DNA of 64,000 nt. It comes from Salinisphaera sp. T31B1. Lineage in GTDB: Bacteria > Pseudomonadota > Gammaproteobacteria > Nevskiales > Salinisphaeraceae. Positions 35,567 to 44,262 of this stretch are shown piece by piece. The notes beneath the pieces were generated by a model. The model was not told the origin of the DNA and did no database searches. It was given only the letters and a program-made list of their open reading frames with translations. Numbering within the stretch: the first letter of the stretch is position 1; each line of letters begins with the position of its first letter. The stretch is taken from the NCBI RefSeq assembly GCF_040361275.1, contig NZ_APNH01000006.1, positions 1-64,000 of the forward strand. The letters are read 5' to 3'. The translations under genes and the position numbers were made by a program.

Positions 35567-36877
35567 ATGAAAGACGATCACAATACAACCGACTTGCAGC
35601 GCCGTGCGCTATTGCGTGGCGCGGGTTGGGGCGTGCTCGGCGCTGCAGCCATCGGGCTGGGACCGGGTCGCGCTTCGGCGGCCGTGTCGAGCCAGACCGG
35701 CGAAGCCATGCCGGCCTATATCGGCCCGCAGGCGAACCCGCACTGGAATTCGATCGGCCCCTACGTGGCTTATCCGCAGAAGCGCCCGCTGCTGCGGCTG
35801 ACCGACCGGCCGGTGCAGATCGAGACCCCGCGTGCCTATTTCGACCGGGCGTTTACGCCCAACGACGCTATGTTCGTGCGTTATCACCTGCCGGGCGAAC
35901 CCAATCATGTGGATCTCGCCAAATGGCGGCTGGAGATTTCCGGCCAGGTCGACAAGTCCATGTCGCTGTCGCTCGCGGATCTGCTCGGCCAATACGAGCC
36001 GCACGACGTGGCGGCCGTGCTGCAGTGCTCGGGCAACAGTCGCAGCTATTTCACGCCGCGCGTGGGCGGTGGCCAATGGGGCAACGGCGCCATGGCCAAC
36101 GCCAAATGGACCGGTGTGCGTCTGCGCGATCTGTTGGACGCCGCCGGCATCACCGACAAAGCAGTACAGATCCAGTTCCAGGGGCTGGATTTCGGCAAGG
36201 GCCCGGCCGGCTACGGCTCGCATGCCTTTTTGAAGTCCTGGAATATCGATGATCCGGTGTTGGACAAGGCGATCGTGGCCTATGCCATGAACGACGCGCC
36301 GCTGCCCATGCTCAACGGCTTTCCGGTGCGCATGGTGTTTCCCGGCAAGTTCGCCACCTACTGGGTCAAGCACGTGACCTGGATCCGTGTGCTCGACCAC
36401 GAGGACACCAATTTCTGGATGGCCAAGGCCTACAAGATTCCGGATACCGAAGATGGCGCGACCACGCCGGAGGCGGTGGCCAAGGGCGAGGTCAACATGG
36501 TGCCGATCGGCGTGGCTGAGCTGCCGGTGCGTTCGTTTATCGCCACACCCGACGGCGCCACCAAGGCCGTGGCCGGCCTGCCAGTGACCGCACGCGGCGT
36601 GGCGTTTTCCGGCACCGGGCCGGTCACCCAAGTGGAGTTTTCCACCGACGGCGGCAAGCACTGGCAGGCCGCCACACTCGGCACGGACCACGGCCCCTAC
36701 AGCTTCCGCGAGTGGCATGCCGTATTCACGCCCGACAAGCCCGGCGAATACGAGCTCGCCGTGCGCGCGACCGACGCCGCCGGCCATGTGCAGCCGGATC
36801 ACGGGTTGTGGAATCCCGGCGGTTATCTCTGGAACAAGATCGAAACCCAGACGCTGACCGTCGGACCGGCCGTTTAA
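35567..36877 (+). CDS. Tat-exported SorA/SoxC-like sulfite oxidase
   Basis: The 436-residue enzyme has a twin-arginine signal ([14 protein letters not shown] at 12-13, cleavage near residue 38). The sulfite-oxidase fold follows, with the molybdenum-binding Cys154 in [14 protein letters not shown] moco-dimerisation domain (after about 330) holds [28 protein letters not shown] 35567 has GGGAGG upstream. It acts in the periplasm, probably oxidising sulfite and giving electrons to the cytochrome c encoded next. SoxC is the alternative, but no sox genes are near. Confidence 0.88.
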   Translation: MKDDHNTTDLQRRALLRGAGWGVLGAAAIGLGPGRASAAVSSQTGEAMPAYIGPQANPHWNSIGPYVAYPQKRPLLRLTDRPVQIETPRAYFDRAFTPNDAMFVRYHLPGEPNHVDLAKWRLEISGQVDKSMSLSLADLLGQYEPHDVAAVLQCSGNSRSYFTPRVGGGQWGNGAMANAKWTGVRLRDLLDAAGITDKAVQIQFQGLDFGKGPAGYGSHAFLKSWNIDDPVLDKAIVAYAMNDAPLPMLNGFPVRMVFPGKFATYWVKHVTWIRVLDHEDTNFWMAKAYKIPDTEDGATTPEAVAKGEVNMVPIGVAELPVRSFIATPDGATKAVAGLPVTARGVAFSGTGPVTQVEFSTDGGKHWQAATLGTDHGPYSFREWHAVFTPDKPGEYELAVRATDAAGHVQPDHGLWNPGGYLWNKIETQTLTVGPAV

Positions 36878-36894
36878 ACAAGGGGAGAAACATC

Positions 36895-38841
36895 ATGATG
36901 ACAAAACGCGATTTCTTCGCGGGCCTGGGACTGGCTGTAGCGCTGGTCGGGCTTGCCTCGGCCGCCTGGGCCTACGAATCCGATGAAGCCGGTGCCAATC
37001 TCAACGCGCCGGACTATGTCAGCGAGGGCCAGTACGAGACCGGCCGTCTTGGCGAGGTCGACCAGCCGCAGCCGCAAGGCTTCGATACCGGCTCCAGCTA
37101 CGGCATCAACGGCGCCTGGCCAACCTATGTGCCGGCGCTCGCCGACGGGGCAGGCAAGCAGAAGGTCCAGGCCTACTGCTCGGTGTGCCACAACACCACC
37201 TATATCAGCATGCAGCCGCCGTTACCGAGTGAAAAATGGGCCGAAACGGTGCACAAAATGCTCAACACCTTCGGCGCCAAGCAATATATCCCGAGCGAGG
37301 CGGGGCCCGAGATCATCGATTATCTGCAGGCGCACTACACGCCGGAGACGATCGGCAACAACACCTATAGCGACGACACGCAAGGTGGTGATTCGGCCGG
37401 CGACTCCAAGCCCAATGGCGCCGACAAATCGAAGACAAATGCGGCAGATGCGGCCGTGGCCCCGGCTGACAGCGACTCGCAGGGCGCCAAGATCTACGCG
37501 CAGAACTGCGCGGCCTGCCACCAGGCCAACGGCGCCGGTATTCCGGGTGCCTTTCCGCCCCAGGCCGGACACACGCCCGCGCTGCTGGCGGCCGACGGCG
37601 GACGCGACTACCTGGCCCATGTGCTGCTGTTCGGGCTGAACGGGCGGATCACGATCGAGGGCAAGACCTACAACGGACAGATGCCGGCTTGGGGTGCTGC
37701 GCTCGACGATGCCGACATCGCGAAGGTGCTTAACTATGTGTTGACGGCCTGGGACAATAACGAGTCACTGCCGTCCGGATTCAAGGCTTATGACGCCGCC
37801 GAGATCGCCACGGCACGCAAGACAAAGCTCTCTGGAAAGGATGTACACAACGCGCGCAGCGAGCTTGGGTTGGATGGCGCCGGTAGCGCTGAATCGACAA
37901 CGTCTCACAAGCAGGCGCCAAGCAAGCCTTCACAGGCGCAAGTCTCGCTTACCACGGCCGTGCCCGAGCCGGTGTACGCGACGTTGCAAAACAGCAGCGC
38001 GGTCCAGGGTTTGGGGACAGACAGGCGATGGTCGGATATAGGCAGCGCACATTACGATGCCATTGGCCCGAATGGCCGCGAGTTGCTGGTCGGCAATATA
38101 GATACCGGTGCGGTTTATCTTCTGGATACTGCGACTGGCCGTAAGCGAGTGACTTTCGACCTTGGTCAGCCGACTCAGGGCGTTAAAATTTCGCCTGACG
38201 GAACGCGTGGCCTCGCTATCGTTCCAGGCGCCGGGATCGCTGCGGTATTTGATCTCAAAGCCGGAAAGTTGATCAAAAAGATCAAGGTCGGAAAAACACC
38301 ACACAATGCAAAATTCTCCGCCGATGGCTCGACGGCATACGTCACGTTACAAGGTGGCGGCGCGATTGCCACGATCGACATGGAGAGCCTGCAAAAGACC
38401 GGTGAGATACCGGTCGCCGGCATGGCTCAGCCGCATAATCTTGATTTGTCGGCCGACGGCAAGCGCCTTTGGGTACGCGACTTCATCGGGCATGTGGCGG
38501 TAGTCAACATCGCTAGTGCCGAAGTGCTGGCACGGATCGATATCGGCCCAAGCCACGGCGGTATCGATGTCGTGCCCGGTGGTCGTCTAGTGGCCACCGA
38601 TGCTATCGGCGGCCGTAGCGTCGTTCTTATCAATGCCCAGACTTACGAAAAGGTTGCAACTATCGACGTCGGTCAAGGCCCACATGGCGTGCGCGCGAGC
38701 GCCGACGGACGTTGGCTTTATGTCGGCGTTACCGGCGAAAACAAGGTAGCGGTCATTGATCTTGCGAAACACAGTGTCGTGAGGGATATCGGGACCGACG
38801 GCGAGTTTCCATTTTGGCTCGCGGTTGCTGGCAATTCATGA
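36895..38841 (+). CDS. Secreted diheme cytochrome c fused to YVTN beta-propeller
   Basis: The 648-residue protein has a signal peptide (cleavage near 26), a heme c site CSVCH (95-99) in a SorB-like domain, a second site CAACH (205-209) in a class I cytochrome domain, a polar linker (300-370), and a YVTN/NHL-type propeller (375-648) with repeats such as VGKTPHNAKFSADGSTAYVT and VGQGPHGVRASADGRWLYVG. Spaced 17 bp after the sulfite oxidase, it should accept its electrons. Base composition and codon choice become more AT-rich after about 37780, suggesting a late fusion. The propeller partner is unknown. Confidence 0.82.
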   Translation: MMTKRDFFAGLGLAVALVGLASAAWAYESDEAGANLNAPDYVSEGQYETGRLGEVDQPQPQGFDTGSSYGINGAWPTYVPALADGAGKQKVQAYCSVCHNTTYISMQPPLPSEKWAETVHKMLNTFGAKQYIPSEAGPEIIDYLQAHYTPETIGNNTYSDDTQGGDSAGDSKPNGADKSKTNAADAAVAPADSDSQGAKIYAQNCAACHQANGAGIPGAFPPQAGHTPALLAADGGRDYLAHVLLFGLNGRITIEGKTYNGQMPAWGAALDDADIAKVLNYVLTAWDNNESLPSGFKAYDAAEIATARKTKLSGKDVHNARSELGLDGAGSAESTTSHKQAPSKPSQAQVSLTTAVPEPVYATLQNSSAVQGLGTDRRWSDIGSAHYDAIGPNGRELLVGNIDTGAVYLLDTATGRKRVTFDLGQPTQGVKISPDGTRGLAIVPGAGIAAVFDLKAGKLIKKIKVGKTPHNAKFSADGSTAYVTLQGGGAIATIDMESLQKTGEIPVAGMAQPHNLDLSADGKRLWVRDFIGHVAVVNIASAEVLARIDIGPSHGGIDVVPGGRLVATDAIGGRSVVLINAQTYEKVATIDVGQGPHGVRASADGRWLYVGVTGENKVAVIDLAKHSVVRDIGTDGEFPFWLAVAGNS

Positions 38842-39241
38842 AACGGCCAACCGATATTAGTTAATTGAGTCTGTATAGCGCGTGCGAAGGAAATGCCGGT
38901 ATGTTCTTGAAGTACCGGCCTCGACGGTAGCTTAGTGGAAAACTTTGAAGTGCTCGGTGGTGGTAGCATCCTATTCACGATCGTCGATATAGAAAATTGA
39001 AGATATAGAGCAGCGTTTTTACAAAGAAGGTCAAGTGCGCTTATTGACCCTGGTAGTCGATAGTAAATGTCCGCTTTGGGTCGATTCCTGTCGTTAGCAG
39101 ACTGCGACCTACCGCTGGCCGCTCTTAGCACTACTCCTAAACTCTCACCAGCGGCAATCTACTGACCGTAGGAACCCCGATATTCGAACCCCGAACTCGC
39201 GCGCATCGTGAGCGGCTCTATTTCGATGCAACGGCAATCGC
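38842..39241. other. Intergenic region with hairpin and a dispersed 17-bp motif
   Basis: GCCGGTA-N11-TACCGGC (38895-38919) can fold and may end the sulfite transcript, though no T-run follows. ATGTCCGCTTTGGGTCG at 39067-39083 equals the copy at 25903-25919. No gene is seen. Confidence 0.5.
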
Positions 39242-39682
39242 ATGGTTACTTTGGTCGGTCATGAAGGCGATCTCACCGATCTGCTTTGGGATCTGATTCG
39301 GCTCGATTACGACGCGATCGACGCATACGACGCGGCGATCGAGCGGCTCGAGGACACGCGGGCAAAGGAAGCCCTAGCGTCGTTCCGCAAGGATCACGAA
39401 CGCCATATAAGCGATTTGACACCTCATCTGCGCGATATGGGCGGCGACGTGCCTACGGGTAGCGGCCCGAAGAGTCTGTTGACTCAAGGCAAGGTCAAGT
39501 TCGCCAACATCGGTGGCGATTCCGCGATTCTCACGGCCATGGCGACGAACGAGGTGGAAACCGAAGCTGCCTATCGCACGGCCAGTGCGCGTACCGATAT
39601 CGACGATCGACTCCGCGCCAAGCTTGAGGAAGCCATGGCAGACGAGGCGCGTCACAAACAGTGGATGAAAGAGCGCGCGTAG
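39242..39682 (+). CDS. DUF2383 ferritin-like four-helix protein (PA2169-type)
   Basis: The 146-residue protein fits the DUF2383 four-helix bundle: LWDLIRLDYDAIDAYDAAIERL, SFRKDHERHISDL and VETEAAYRTAS, with Glu/His pairs spaced like ferritin ligands. The start is ATG 39242. It lies 58 bp before a manganese catalase on the same strand, so an oxidative stress role is likely by context. Confidence 0.82.
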   Translation: MVTLVGHEGDLTDLLWDLIRLDYDAIDAYDAAIERLEDTRAKEALASFRKDHERHISDLTPHLRDMGGDVPTGSGPKSLLTQGKVKFANIGGDSAILTAMATNEVETEAAYRTASARTDIDDRLRAKLEEAMADEARHKQWMKERA

Positions 39683-39739
39683 TACCTCACGCGTCAGTTT
39701 CGCTGTGCAACTCTTCCTTTCAAATACCGAGGACTCACT

Positions 39740-40564
39740 ATGTTCCGTCATTCTTCCAAGCTTCAGTACCCGGTCAAGGTAGACAAGCCCGACCCGCAGT
39801 TCGCCATGCTGCTCCAGCAGGCGATCGGCGGTGTCGAGGGCGAGATCCGCGTGGCCATGCAGTATTTCTTCCAGGCCATGGGCGCCCGCGGCGACGATCG
39901 GATCCGCGATCTGCTGATGTCCACGGCCACCGAAGAGCTGTCGCATATCGAGATGCTCGGCCATGCGGTCGCGCTCAATCTCGAAGGTGCGCCGCTGTCC
40001 TATCAGGAGGAATCCGCCAAGGACCCGGTCATCAACGCCATCCTCGGCGGCATGAACCCGCGGCACCTGCTCTCATCGGGCCTGTCGGCGATGCCGGTCA
40101 ACGCCAACGGCGTGCCGTTCGACATGAGCCATGTCTATGCCACCGGCAATATCGGGGCCGACATGATGTGCAACGTGGCAGCCGAGGCCGGCGGCCGGGT
40201 GCTTGCCTCGCGGCTCTACAACTGGACCGACGACAAGGGCATGAAGGACTTTCTGTCGTTCCTGATCGCCCGCGATACTTACCACCAGCAGCAGTGGCTG
40301 GCGATCATCGAAGAACTGGGCGGCATGGAAGAACAGCTGCCGATTCCCAACTCCACGCCCGACGACCACGAAGCCAAGGAGCATTCCTACTACTACCTCA
40401 ACACCCTGCTGGACAAGCAGGCGCCGGAAGGCCGCTGGAGCCAGGGTCCCTCGCTGGACGGGCGTAGCGAATACTCGATGAAGCAGGAGCCCGAGCCGCT
40501 GGGTCAGGAACCCTCGCTCGGCAAGGCGCGTGAAGGCGCGCGTGCCCAGAAGGAACAGATGTAG
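39740..40564 (+). CDS. Manganese catalase
   Basis: The 274-residue protein is a di-manganese catalase: AIGGVEGEIRVAMQYFFQAMG (first Glu ligand), TEELSHIEMLGHAVAL (Glu-x-x-His), NVAAEAGGRVLASRLYN, and RDTYHQQQWLAIIEEL (second ligand set). It breaks down hydrogen peroxide without heme. Length is normal. A strong terminator follows. The DUF2383 gene upstream is probably in the same transcript. Confidence 0.95.
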   Translation: MFRHSSKLQYPVKVDKPDPQFAMLLQQAIGGVEGEIRVAMQYFFQAMGARGDDRIRDLLMSTATEELSHIEMLGHAVALNLEGAPLSYQEESAKDPVINAILGGMNPRHLLSSGLSAMPVNANGVPFDMSHVYATGNIGADMMCNVAAEAGGRVLASRLYNWTDDKGMKDFLSFLIARDTYHQQQWLAIIEELGGMEEQLPIPNSTPDDHEAKEHSYYYLNTLLDKQAPEGRWSQGPSLDGRSEYSMKQEPEPLGQEPSLGKAREGARAQKEQM

Positions 40565-40578
40565 TTCCGGTACGACAG

Positions 40579-40617
40579 GCTGCCGCGCCGGCTACCGCCG
40601 GCGCGGCAGTTTTTTTG
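40579..40617 (+). terminator. Strong intrinsic terminator after manganese catalase
   Basis: CTGCCGCGCCGGC-TACC-GCCGGCGCGGCAG is a perfect 13-bp stem followed by seven Ts. Confidence 0.92.
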
Positions 40618-40668
40618 CTTAACTCGCCGGCGTTTGCGCCAGCGGTCAGCCTGAAGATTGCTATCCCC

Positions 40669-41301
40669 ATGTGGCAGTGGATTAACCAGAACGCGCAAGC
40701 GCTATCCTTTTTTGCCAGCGTCGGTACGCTCGGCGTGTGGCTGTTCTATGCGCACCTGCTCTATGCCGGTTTTCGTCGCCAGCGCCAGGCTCGAATCCTG
40801 ATCAATCAGGGGTGGGGGCAACAGGTCGATTCGGTGTGCCTGATCAGCAACATGAGTCAGGAGCCGATCTATATTCACAGCATCAATCTGACCATTCGAG
40901 CCAGCGATAACGAATATACCGAGTCGGTGACCGACTTCGACAATGCGAAGCCGAAAGATAGCGAGGACCGGCCGCAGGAAATTACACGGCAGGGCCCGCT
41001 ACGTCCGGGCGAGCAGATCAATCTCGGCACCTTCCGCTCGTTGCTTCGACAGACGGCAGAGCGACACAAGGAATTGAGCGCCGACGAGTCGCAGCTGCTA
41101 CGCGACCTCGACGTGAACAACTTCAAGATCACCGTCATCGCCAGCTATGGCCCCGAAGGCGGGATTATAGGCGCGCAACGCAAATTCCTCGTTCGAGGCG
41201 ACGACAACCAGCTACTCCGACCGGTTGCGATCAACACGAAGCGGATGGCCAAACGCTCGGCGCGCCAGAAGCTCCAGAGTTGGTTAAAGCAGCAGATCTA
41301 A
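40669..41301 (+). CDS. Single-helix membrane protein of unknown function
   Basis: The 210-residue protein starts MWQWINQNAQALSFFASVGTLGVWLFYAHLLYAGF (one N-terminal transmembrane helix). The remainder is a soluble domain with ILINQGWGQQVDSVCLISNMSQEPIYIHSI. I recall similar proteins in halophilic gammaproteobacteria and pseudomonads but know no function. Upstream extension to 40615 is terminator sequence, so ATG 40669 is used. Confidence 0.72.
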   Translation: MWQWINQNAQALSFFASVGTLGVWLFYAHLLYAGFRRQRQARILINQGWGQQVDSVCLISNMSQEPIYIHSINLTIRASDNEYTESVTDFDNAKPKDSEDRPQEITRQGPLRPGEQINLGTFRSLLRQTAERHKELSADESQLLRDLDVNNFKITVIASYGPEGGIIGAQRKFLVRGDDNQLLRPVAINTKRMAKRSARQKLQSWLKQQI

Positions 41302-41421
41302 TTGACCATGTAGATAGCGCACGACTTGTTAGTTCACTAATAGCCATACCTGTATCGCGAATGTTTCGCTAAGCTTCATTCCGGAGTGCGGCCATGCGCG
41401 GACAACCATCGGATACGGGCT

Positions 41422-41739
41422 ATGACCAGGCGACAAAAAGAATTAACGGGTCTCGCTCTGGGCGAGGTTCTTGATGCAGCCGCCGAACGAATACACGAGA
41501 TGCGCCAGTGGCTCGCCTCCGACGACCCTGCCGCAGCTGCACATTTCTTCGCGGCCATCGAAGACGCAGAGCAGGCCCTGAAGTTCGCCAGGCACACCGC
41601 GTTTGAGCCCCTTAAAGACCAGGATGGCAAACCCCGCTTCAGGAGTGGGATTGTATGCAGCGCCAGCCCTTTACCTGCCGCGCGAGACGTGGCCGGTATG
41701 CGCGTTGATAAAGCTGAAGCTACTGGTGATCCAACCTAA
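41422..41739 (+). CDS. Hypothetical protein, helical N-terminus
   Basis: The 105-residue frame begins MTRRQKELTGLALGEVLDAAAERIHEMRQWLASDD, a convincing alpha-helical segment with normal codon use. After about residue 75 the sequence becomes less protein-like, while another frame gives LYLPRETWPVCALIKLKLL, so a frameshift near 41650 is possible. Not recognised. Confidence 0.4.
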   Translation: MTRRQKELTGLALGEVLDAAAERIHEMRQWLASDDPAAAAHFFAAIEDAEQALKFARHTAFEPLKDQDGKPRFRSGIVCSASPLPAARDVAGMRVDKAEATGDPT

Positions 41740-41796
41740 AGCGCGACGACGGGCGACGAAAAGCGTCGATAGCGGCGCGTTGTTCTGTTCAGGCCG

Positions 41797-42066
41797 CTAA
41801 TCTTGAGCCGGAGGCAGTTCCAGCCACGCCGGCAGCGGATCTCGTTCTGGAGCGAACAAATGCTCGACCAGCTTCACGATCGCGACATCGCGCTCATCGC
41901 CCACGAACTCCTCGAGTAGTGCGCTAGCGGGCTGGCGGGCATTGAACTTCGTGTCGAGGCGCGACAACGCCCCCTGGTAGATCGCTCGCAGCTCCTCGTT
42001 ATCCAGGCGCGGGCCTATCTCGGCTGGAACGCCCAGGTACTGCTGCAGATCATCCCTATCCCGCAT
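41797..42066 (-). CDS. Hypothetical protein
   Basis: This 89-residue, acidic, mostly helical product (MRDRDDLQQYLGVPAEIGPRLDNEELRAIYQG...) has good codon use and the form of a small regulatory or antitoxin-like protein, but I do not recognise it. It converges with the gene before it and is divergent from the antitoxin-like gene after it. Confidence 0.5.
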   Translation of the reverse strand: MRDRDDLQQYLGVPAEIGPRLDNEELRAIYQGALSRLDTKFNARQPASALLEEFVGDERDVAIVKLVEHLFAPERDPLPAWLELPPAQD

Positions 42067-42262
42067 GAATCGACTTCCTTGCTAGATCGACCGTGAACAC
42101 GTCTATTCCGCTCGTTCTGCCTGCCTGAGTCAACGCTAGGACTGTCACGACAGATGCCCCCGTACGGTGTCCGAGGGAAGCGCACAGCAAGATCCCGTCG
42201 CCGTGCGCTCGTTCGAGCGATCATATAGCTTTATGTGAACGCATTGCGTTTGTAGCCTTTCT

Positions 42263-42691
42263 ATGGAAGACGTCACTGCCGTTGAACGCGTCCTCGGACT
42301 CGAACACTCCGAACGCTCATCCGTGCTGCTCATGGCTGAGCGCATACAGCGCGGGTTCCCGGTGAACACGCTCATGCACCTGCAACGCGCCGTGGCACCC
42401 GAAGACAAGGGGTTCGTGCATCGCATCGTCGCGCGGCCCACGCTTCAGCGCCGGCGCAAGATGCAGCAACCCCTGAATCCTTACGACAGCGAGAGGGCGT
42501 ATCGCGTCGCGCGAGCCTGGACGGCAGCGGTTCGTGTCTACCAGGACGCTGAAACCGCCAGGGCCTTCCTCGAGCGTAAACACCCCTTGCTCGACGACCA
42601 GGCACCGATGACAGTCGCGATGCAGAACAGCGCCGGTCTGGAAGCCGTTGAGGATCTGCTGGGACAGCTGGAGCATGGCAGCGCCCTGTGA
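42263..42691 (+). CDS. Xre/MbcA/ParS (DUF2384) antitoxin-family protein, orphan
   Basis: The 142-residue protein has the layout of type II Xre-MbcA-ParS antitoxins: an N-terminal helical region (AERIQRGFPVNTLMHLQRAVAP) and the toxin-binding C-terminal part (SERAYRVARAWTAAVRVYQDAETARAFLERKHPLLDDQAPMTVAMQNSAGLEAVEDLLGQL). These normally precede a RES-domain toxin. Here the next gene is the FitA-like antitoxin, so no RES toxin is present. Confidence 0.8.
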   Translation: MEDVTAVERVLGLEHSERSSVLLMAERIQRGFPVNTLMHLQRAVAPEDKGFVHRIVARPTLQRRRKMQQPLNPYDSERAYRVARAWTAAVRVYQDAETARAFLERKHPLLDDQAPMTVAMQNSAGLEAVEDLLGQLEHGSAL

Positions 42692-42754
42692 GCGACCAGC
42701 GGCTCGATTAAGTGCTTGATCGTCATCCAGTGCGCGCTAGCGGGTAATGGATTA

Positions 42755-42790
42755 TGCTAGCACTGCAAGCAATGCGCAGGAGTGCTAGCA
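42755..42790. promoter_or_regulatory. FitAB-type operator dyad
   Basis: TGCTAGCACT (42755-42764) and AGTGCTAGCA (42781-42790) are perfect inverted copies, 16 bp apart. FitAB binds TGCTATCA-type inverted repeats. The right arm overlaps the ribosome-binding site, so binding would block expression of the pair. Confidence 0.75.
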
Positions 42791-43024
42791 GTGTCAGCCG
42801 TCACCATTCGCAACCTTTCCGAAGAAACGCACCGTGCGCTCAAGGTGCGAGCTGCAAAGCACGGCCGCAGCATGGAAGCTGAACTGCGCGCCATTCTCGA
42901 AAGTGCCGTGCGCCCGAAGACGCGCCTTGGCACAGCGCTCGCCGAGTTCGGCCGAGAAATGGGCGGCGTGGAGTTGCCGACGAACCGCGACGATTCACCC
43001 CTCGAGCCAGCGGCGTTCGAGTGA
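42791..43024 (+). CDS. FitA-like ribbon-helix-helix antitoxin
   Basis: The 77-residue protein starts SAVTIRNLSEETHRALKVRAAKHGRSMEAELRAILESAV, the FitA/Arc ribbon-helix-helix pattern, with a C-terminal toxin-wrapping tail (LGTALAEFGREMGG). GTG 42791 has AGGAG eight bases upstream. Its TGA overlaps the toxin GTG (GTGA). It should bind the dyad upstream and neutralise the PIN toxin. Confidence 0.88.
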   Translation: MSAVTIRNLSEETHRALKVRAAKHGRSMEAELRAILESAVRPKTRLGTALAEFGREMGGVELPTNRDDSPLEPAAFE

Positions 43025-43440
43025 TCATTCTCGATACCAACGTCGTCTCAGAACCCATGAAGCCCCAGGCGAACCCGCTGGTAACGCAGTGGCTGGATCG
43101 CCAAGCGCCCGAGACGCTCTACCTTACGGCCGTCAACCTGGCTGAACTGTTGGCGGGCGTGGAGCAGATGCCGGTAGGCCAACGCCAGAATGATCTGCGG
43201 CATGGCCTGAGCCGTTTGTTACGGACGTTGTTCGACGAGCGCATTTTGCCGTTCGACCAGCGGGAGGCTGAGGTGTTCGCTCAGATGAGTGCAACGGTCA
43301 GGGCCGGCGGTCGTGTATTGCCTATGGCTGATGGTCAGATCGCCGCGATTGCCGCGACGCACGGTTTCAGCGTCGCAACGCGCGACATCGAACCGTTCGC
43401 GGCTGCTGGGGTGCCCGTCATCAACCCGTGGGCCGAGTAG
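43021..43440 (+). CDS. FitB/VapC-like PIN-domain toxin
   Basis: The 139-residue PIN ribonuclease has ILDTNVVSEPMKP (first acidic residue), NLAELLAGVEQMPVGQR (Glu) and LPMADGQIAAIAATHGFSVATRDIEPF (further acidic residues). All expected catalytic acids are present, so it looks active. It is co-translated with the FitA-like antitoxin. Confidence 0.9.
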   Translation: MIILDTNVVSEPMKPQANPLVTQWLDRQAPETLYLTAVNLAELLAGVEQMPVGQRQNDLRHGLSRLLRTLFDERILPFDQREAEVFAQMSATVRAGGRVLPMADGQIAAIAATHGFSVATRDIEPFAAAGVPVINPWAE

Positions 43441-43485
43441 GGCGGCGTTCGCGTATGAAGGCCATGACCGCCACGAGCGATACCC

Positions 43486-44262
43486 ATGTGCAGCTCAGCC
43501 CCCGCTAATCCCAGACCGGCGTGCCCGGAGTGCGAGGAACCGCTGGTGCTCGAGGATGCCTCGGCCGACCACTACCACTGGCGCTGTCGTGAGCCGTTCT
43601 GCAAGGGCGCGCGTCTGATAGCTCGGAGCGAACAGCTTACGGGCGATGCCATTGCCCGCGACATGGCGGATAAGCGATCCCGCGTCGGCATATTCGCGAC
43701 CAGCGATGAACGGCGGAAGGAACAAGCCGCATTTCGCCGTGTGGCATCCACGCTGCGTGCGGATCACCCGTTGTATCGATACCTCTCCGAAAAGGAACGC
43801 GAGGCGATGGCCACGGCCGCCGGCGCGCTTCGCCGGCTGGCGCGTGCCACGGAGACAGCCAAGGACATCATGACGCGGCGTGAGTCGCACGAACGAAAAG
43901 AACGTGAGCAGCGCAAGCGCGTCGAGAACGAACAGGCGTTTCAGACGATCATCGCCCAGGAGTTCGACCCCGACACGGTTCTGCTTCGCTGTGAGGCCAT
44001 GGCCGACCTTTTCGATATGCGCGACCTCTACGGTGCGGATATACGGAGCGAGGTGAATTACTTCCGACGAAAACCCGATAAGGCGAGTTGGAGCCAGCTC
44101 GTACAGCGGATCGGGGGACGTTTGACGGGTGATATGTTTGCAGGTGGGTGGACGCTCGACTTCGAAGGCTACTGGCGCCAGTGGAAAGCAAAGCGTCGCG
44201 TTCGGGATGCGATCAGTCAGGCCCAGAACAAAGGCATGAGAGAAGGTGATCCCGATGCGTGA
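43486..44262 (+). CDS. Zinc-ribbon protein of unknown function, coupled to a recombinase
   Basis: The 258-residue protein has an N-terminal zinc ribbon (CPECEEPLVLEDASADHYHWRC...C) and a long charged helical part (RRESHERKEREQRKRVENEQAFQ) and a conserved-looking end (GGWTLDFEGYWRQWKAKRRV). It overlaps the tyrosine recombinase gene by eight bases. I do not recognise the family; a recombination accessory or replication-type role is suggested by the pairing only. Confidence 0.6.
   Translation: MCSSAPANPRPACPECEEPLVLEDASADHYHWRCREPFCKGARLIARSEQLTGDAIARDMADKRSRVGIFATSDERRKEQAAFRRVASTLRADHPLYRYLSEKEREAMATAAGALRRLARATETAKDIMTRRESHERKEREQRKRVENEQAFQTIIAQEFDPDTVLLRCEAMADLFDMRDLYGADIRSEVNYFRRKPDKASWSQLVQRIGGRLTGDMFAGGWTLDFEGYWRQWKAKRRVRDAISQAQNKGMREGDPDA

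Noticed and set aside
35609-36802. A 397-codon minus-strand frame opposite the sulfite oxidase
   Set aside because: Shadow frame; the plus strand has a Tat signal, Mo-binding cysteine and ribosome-binding site.
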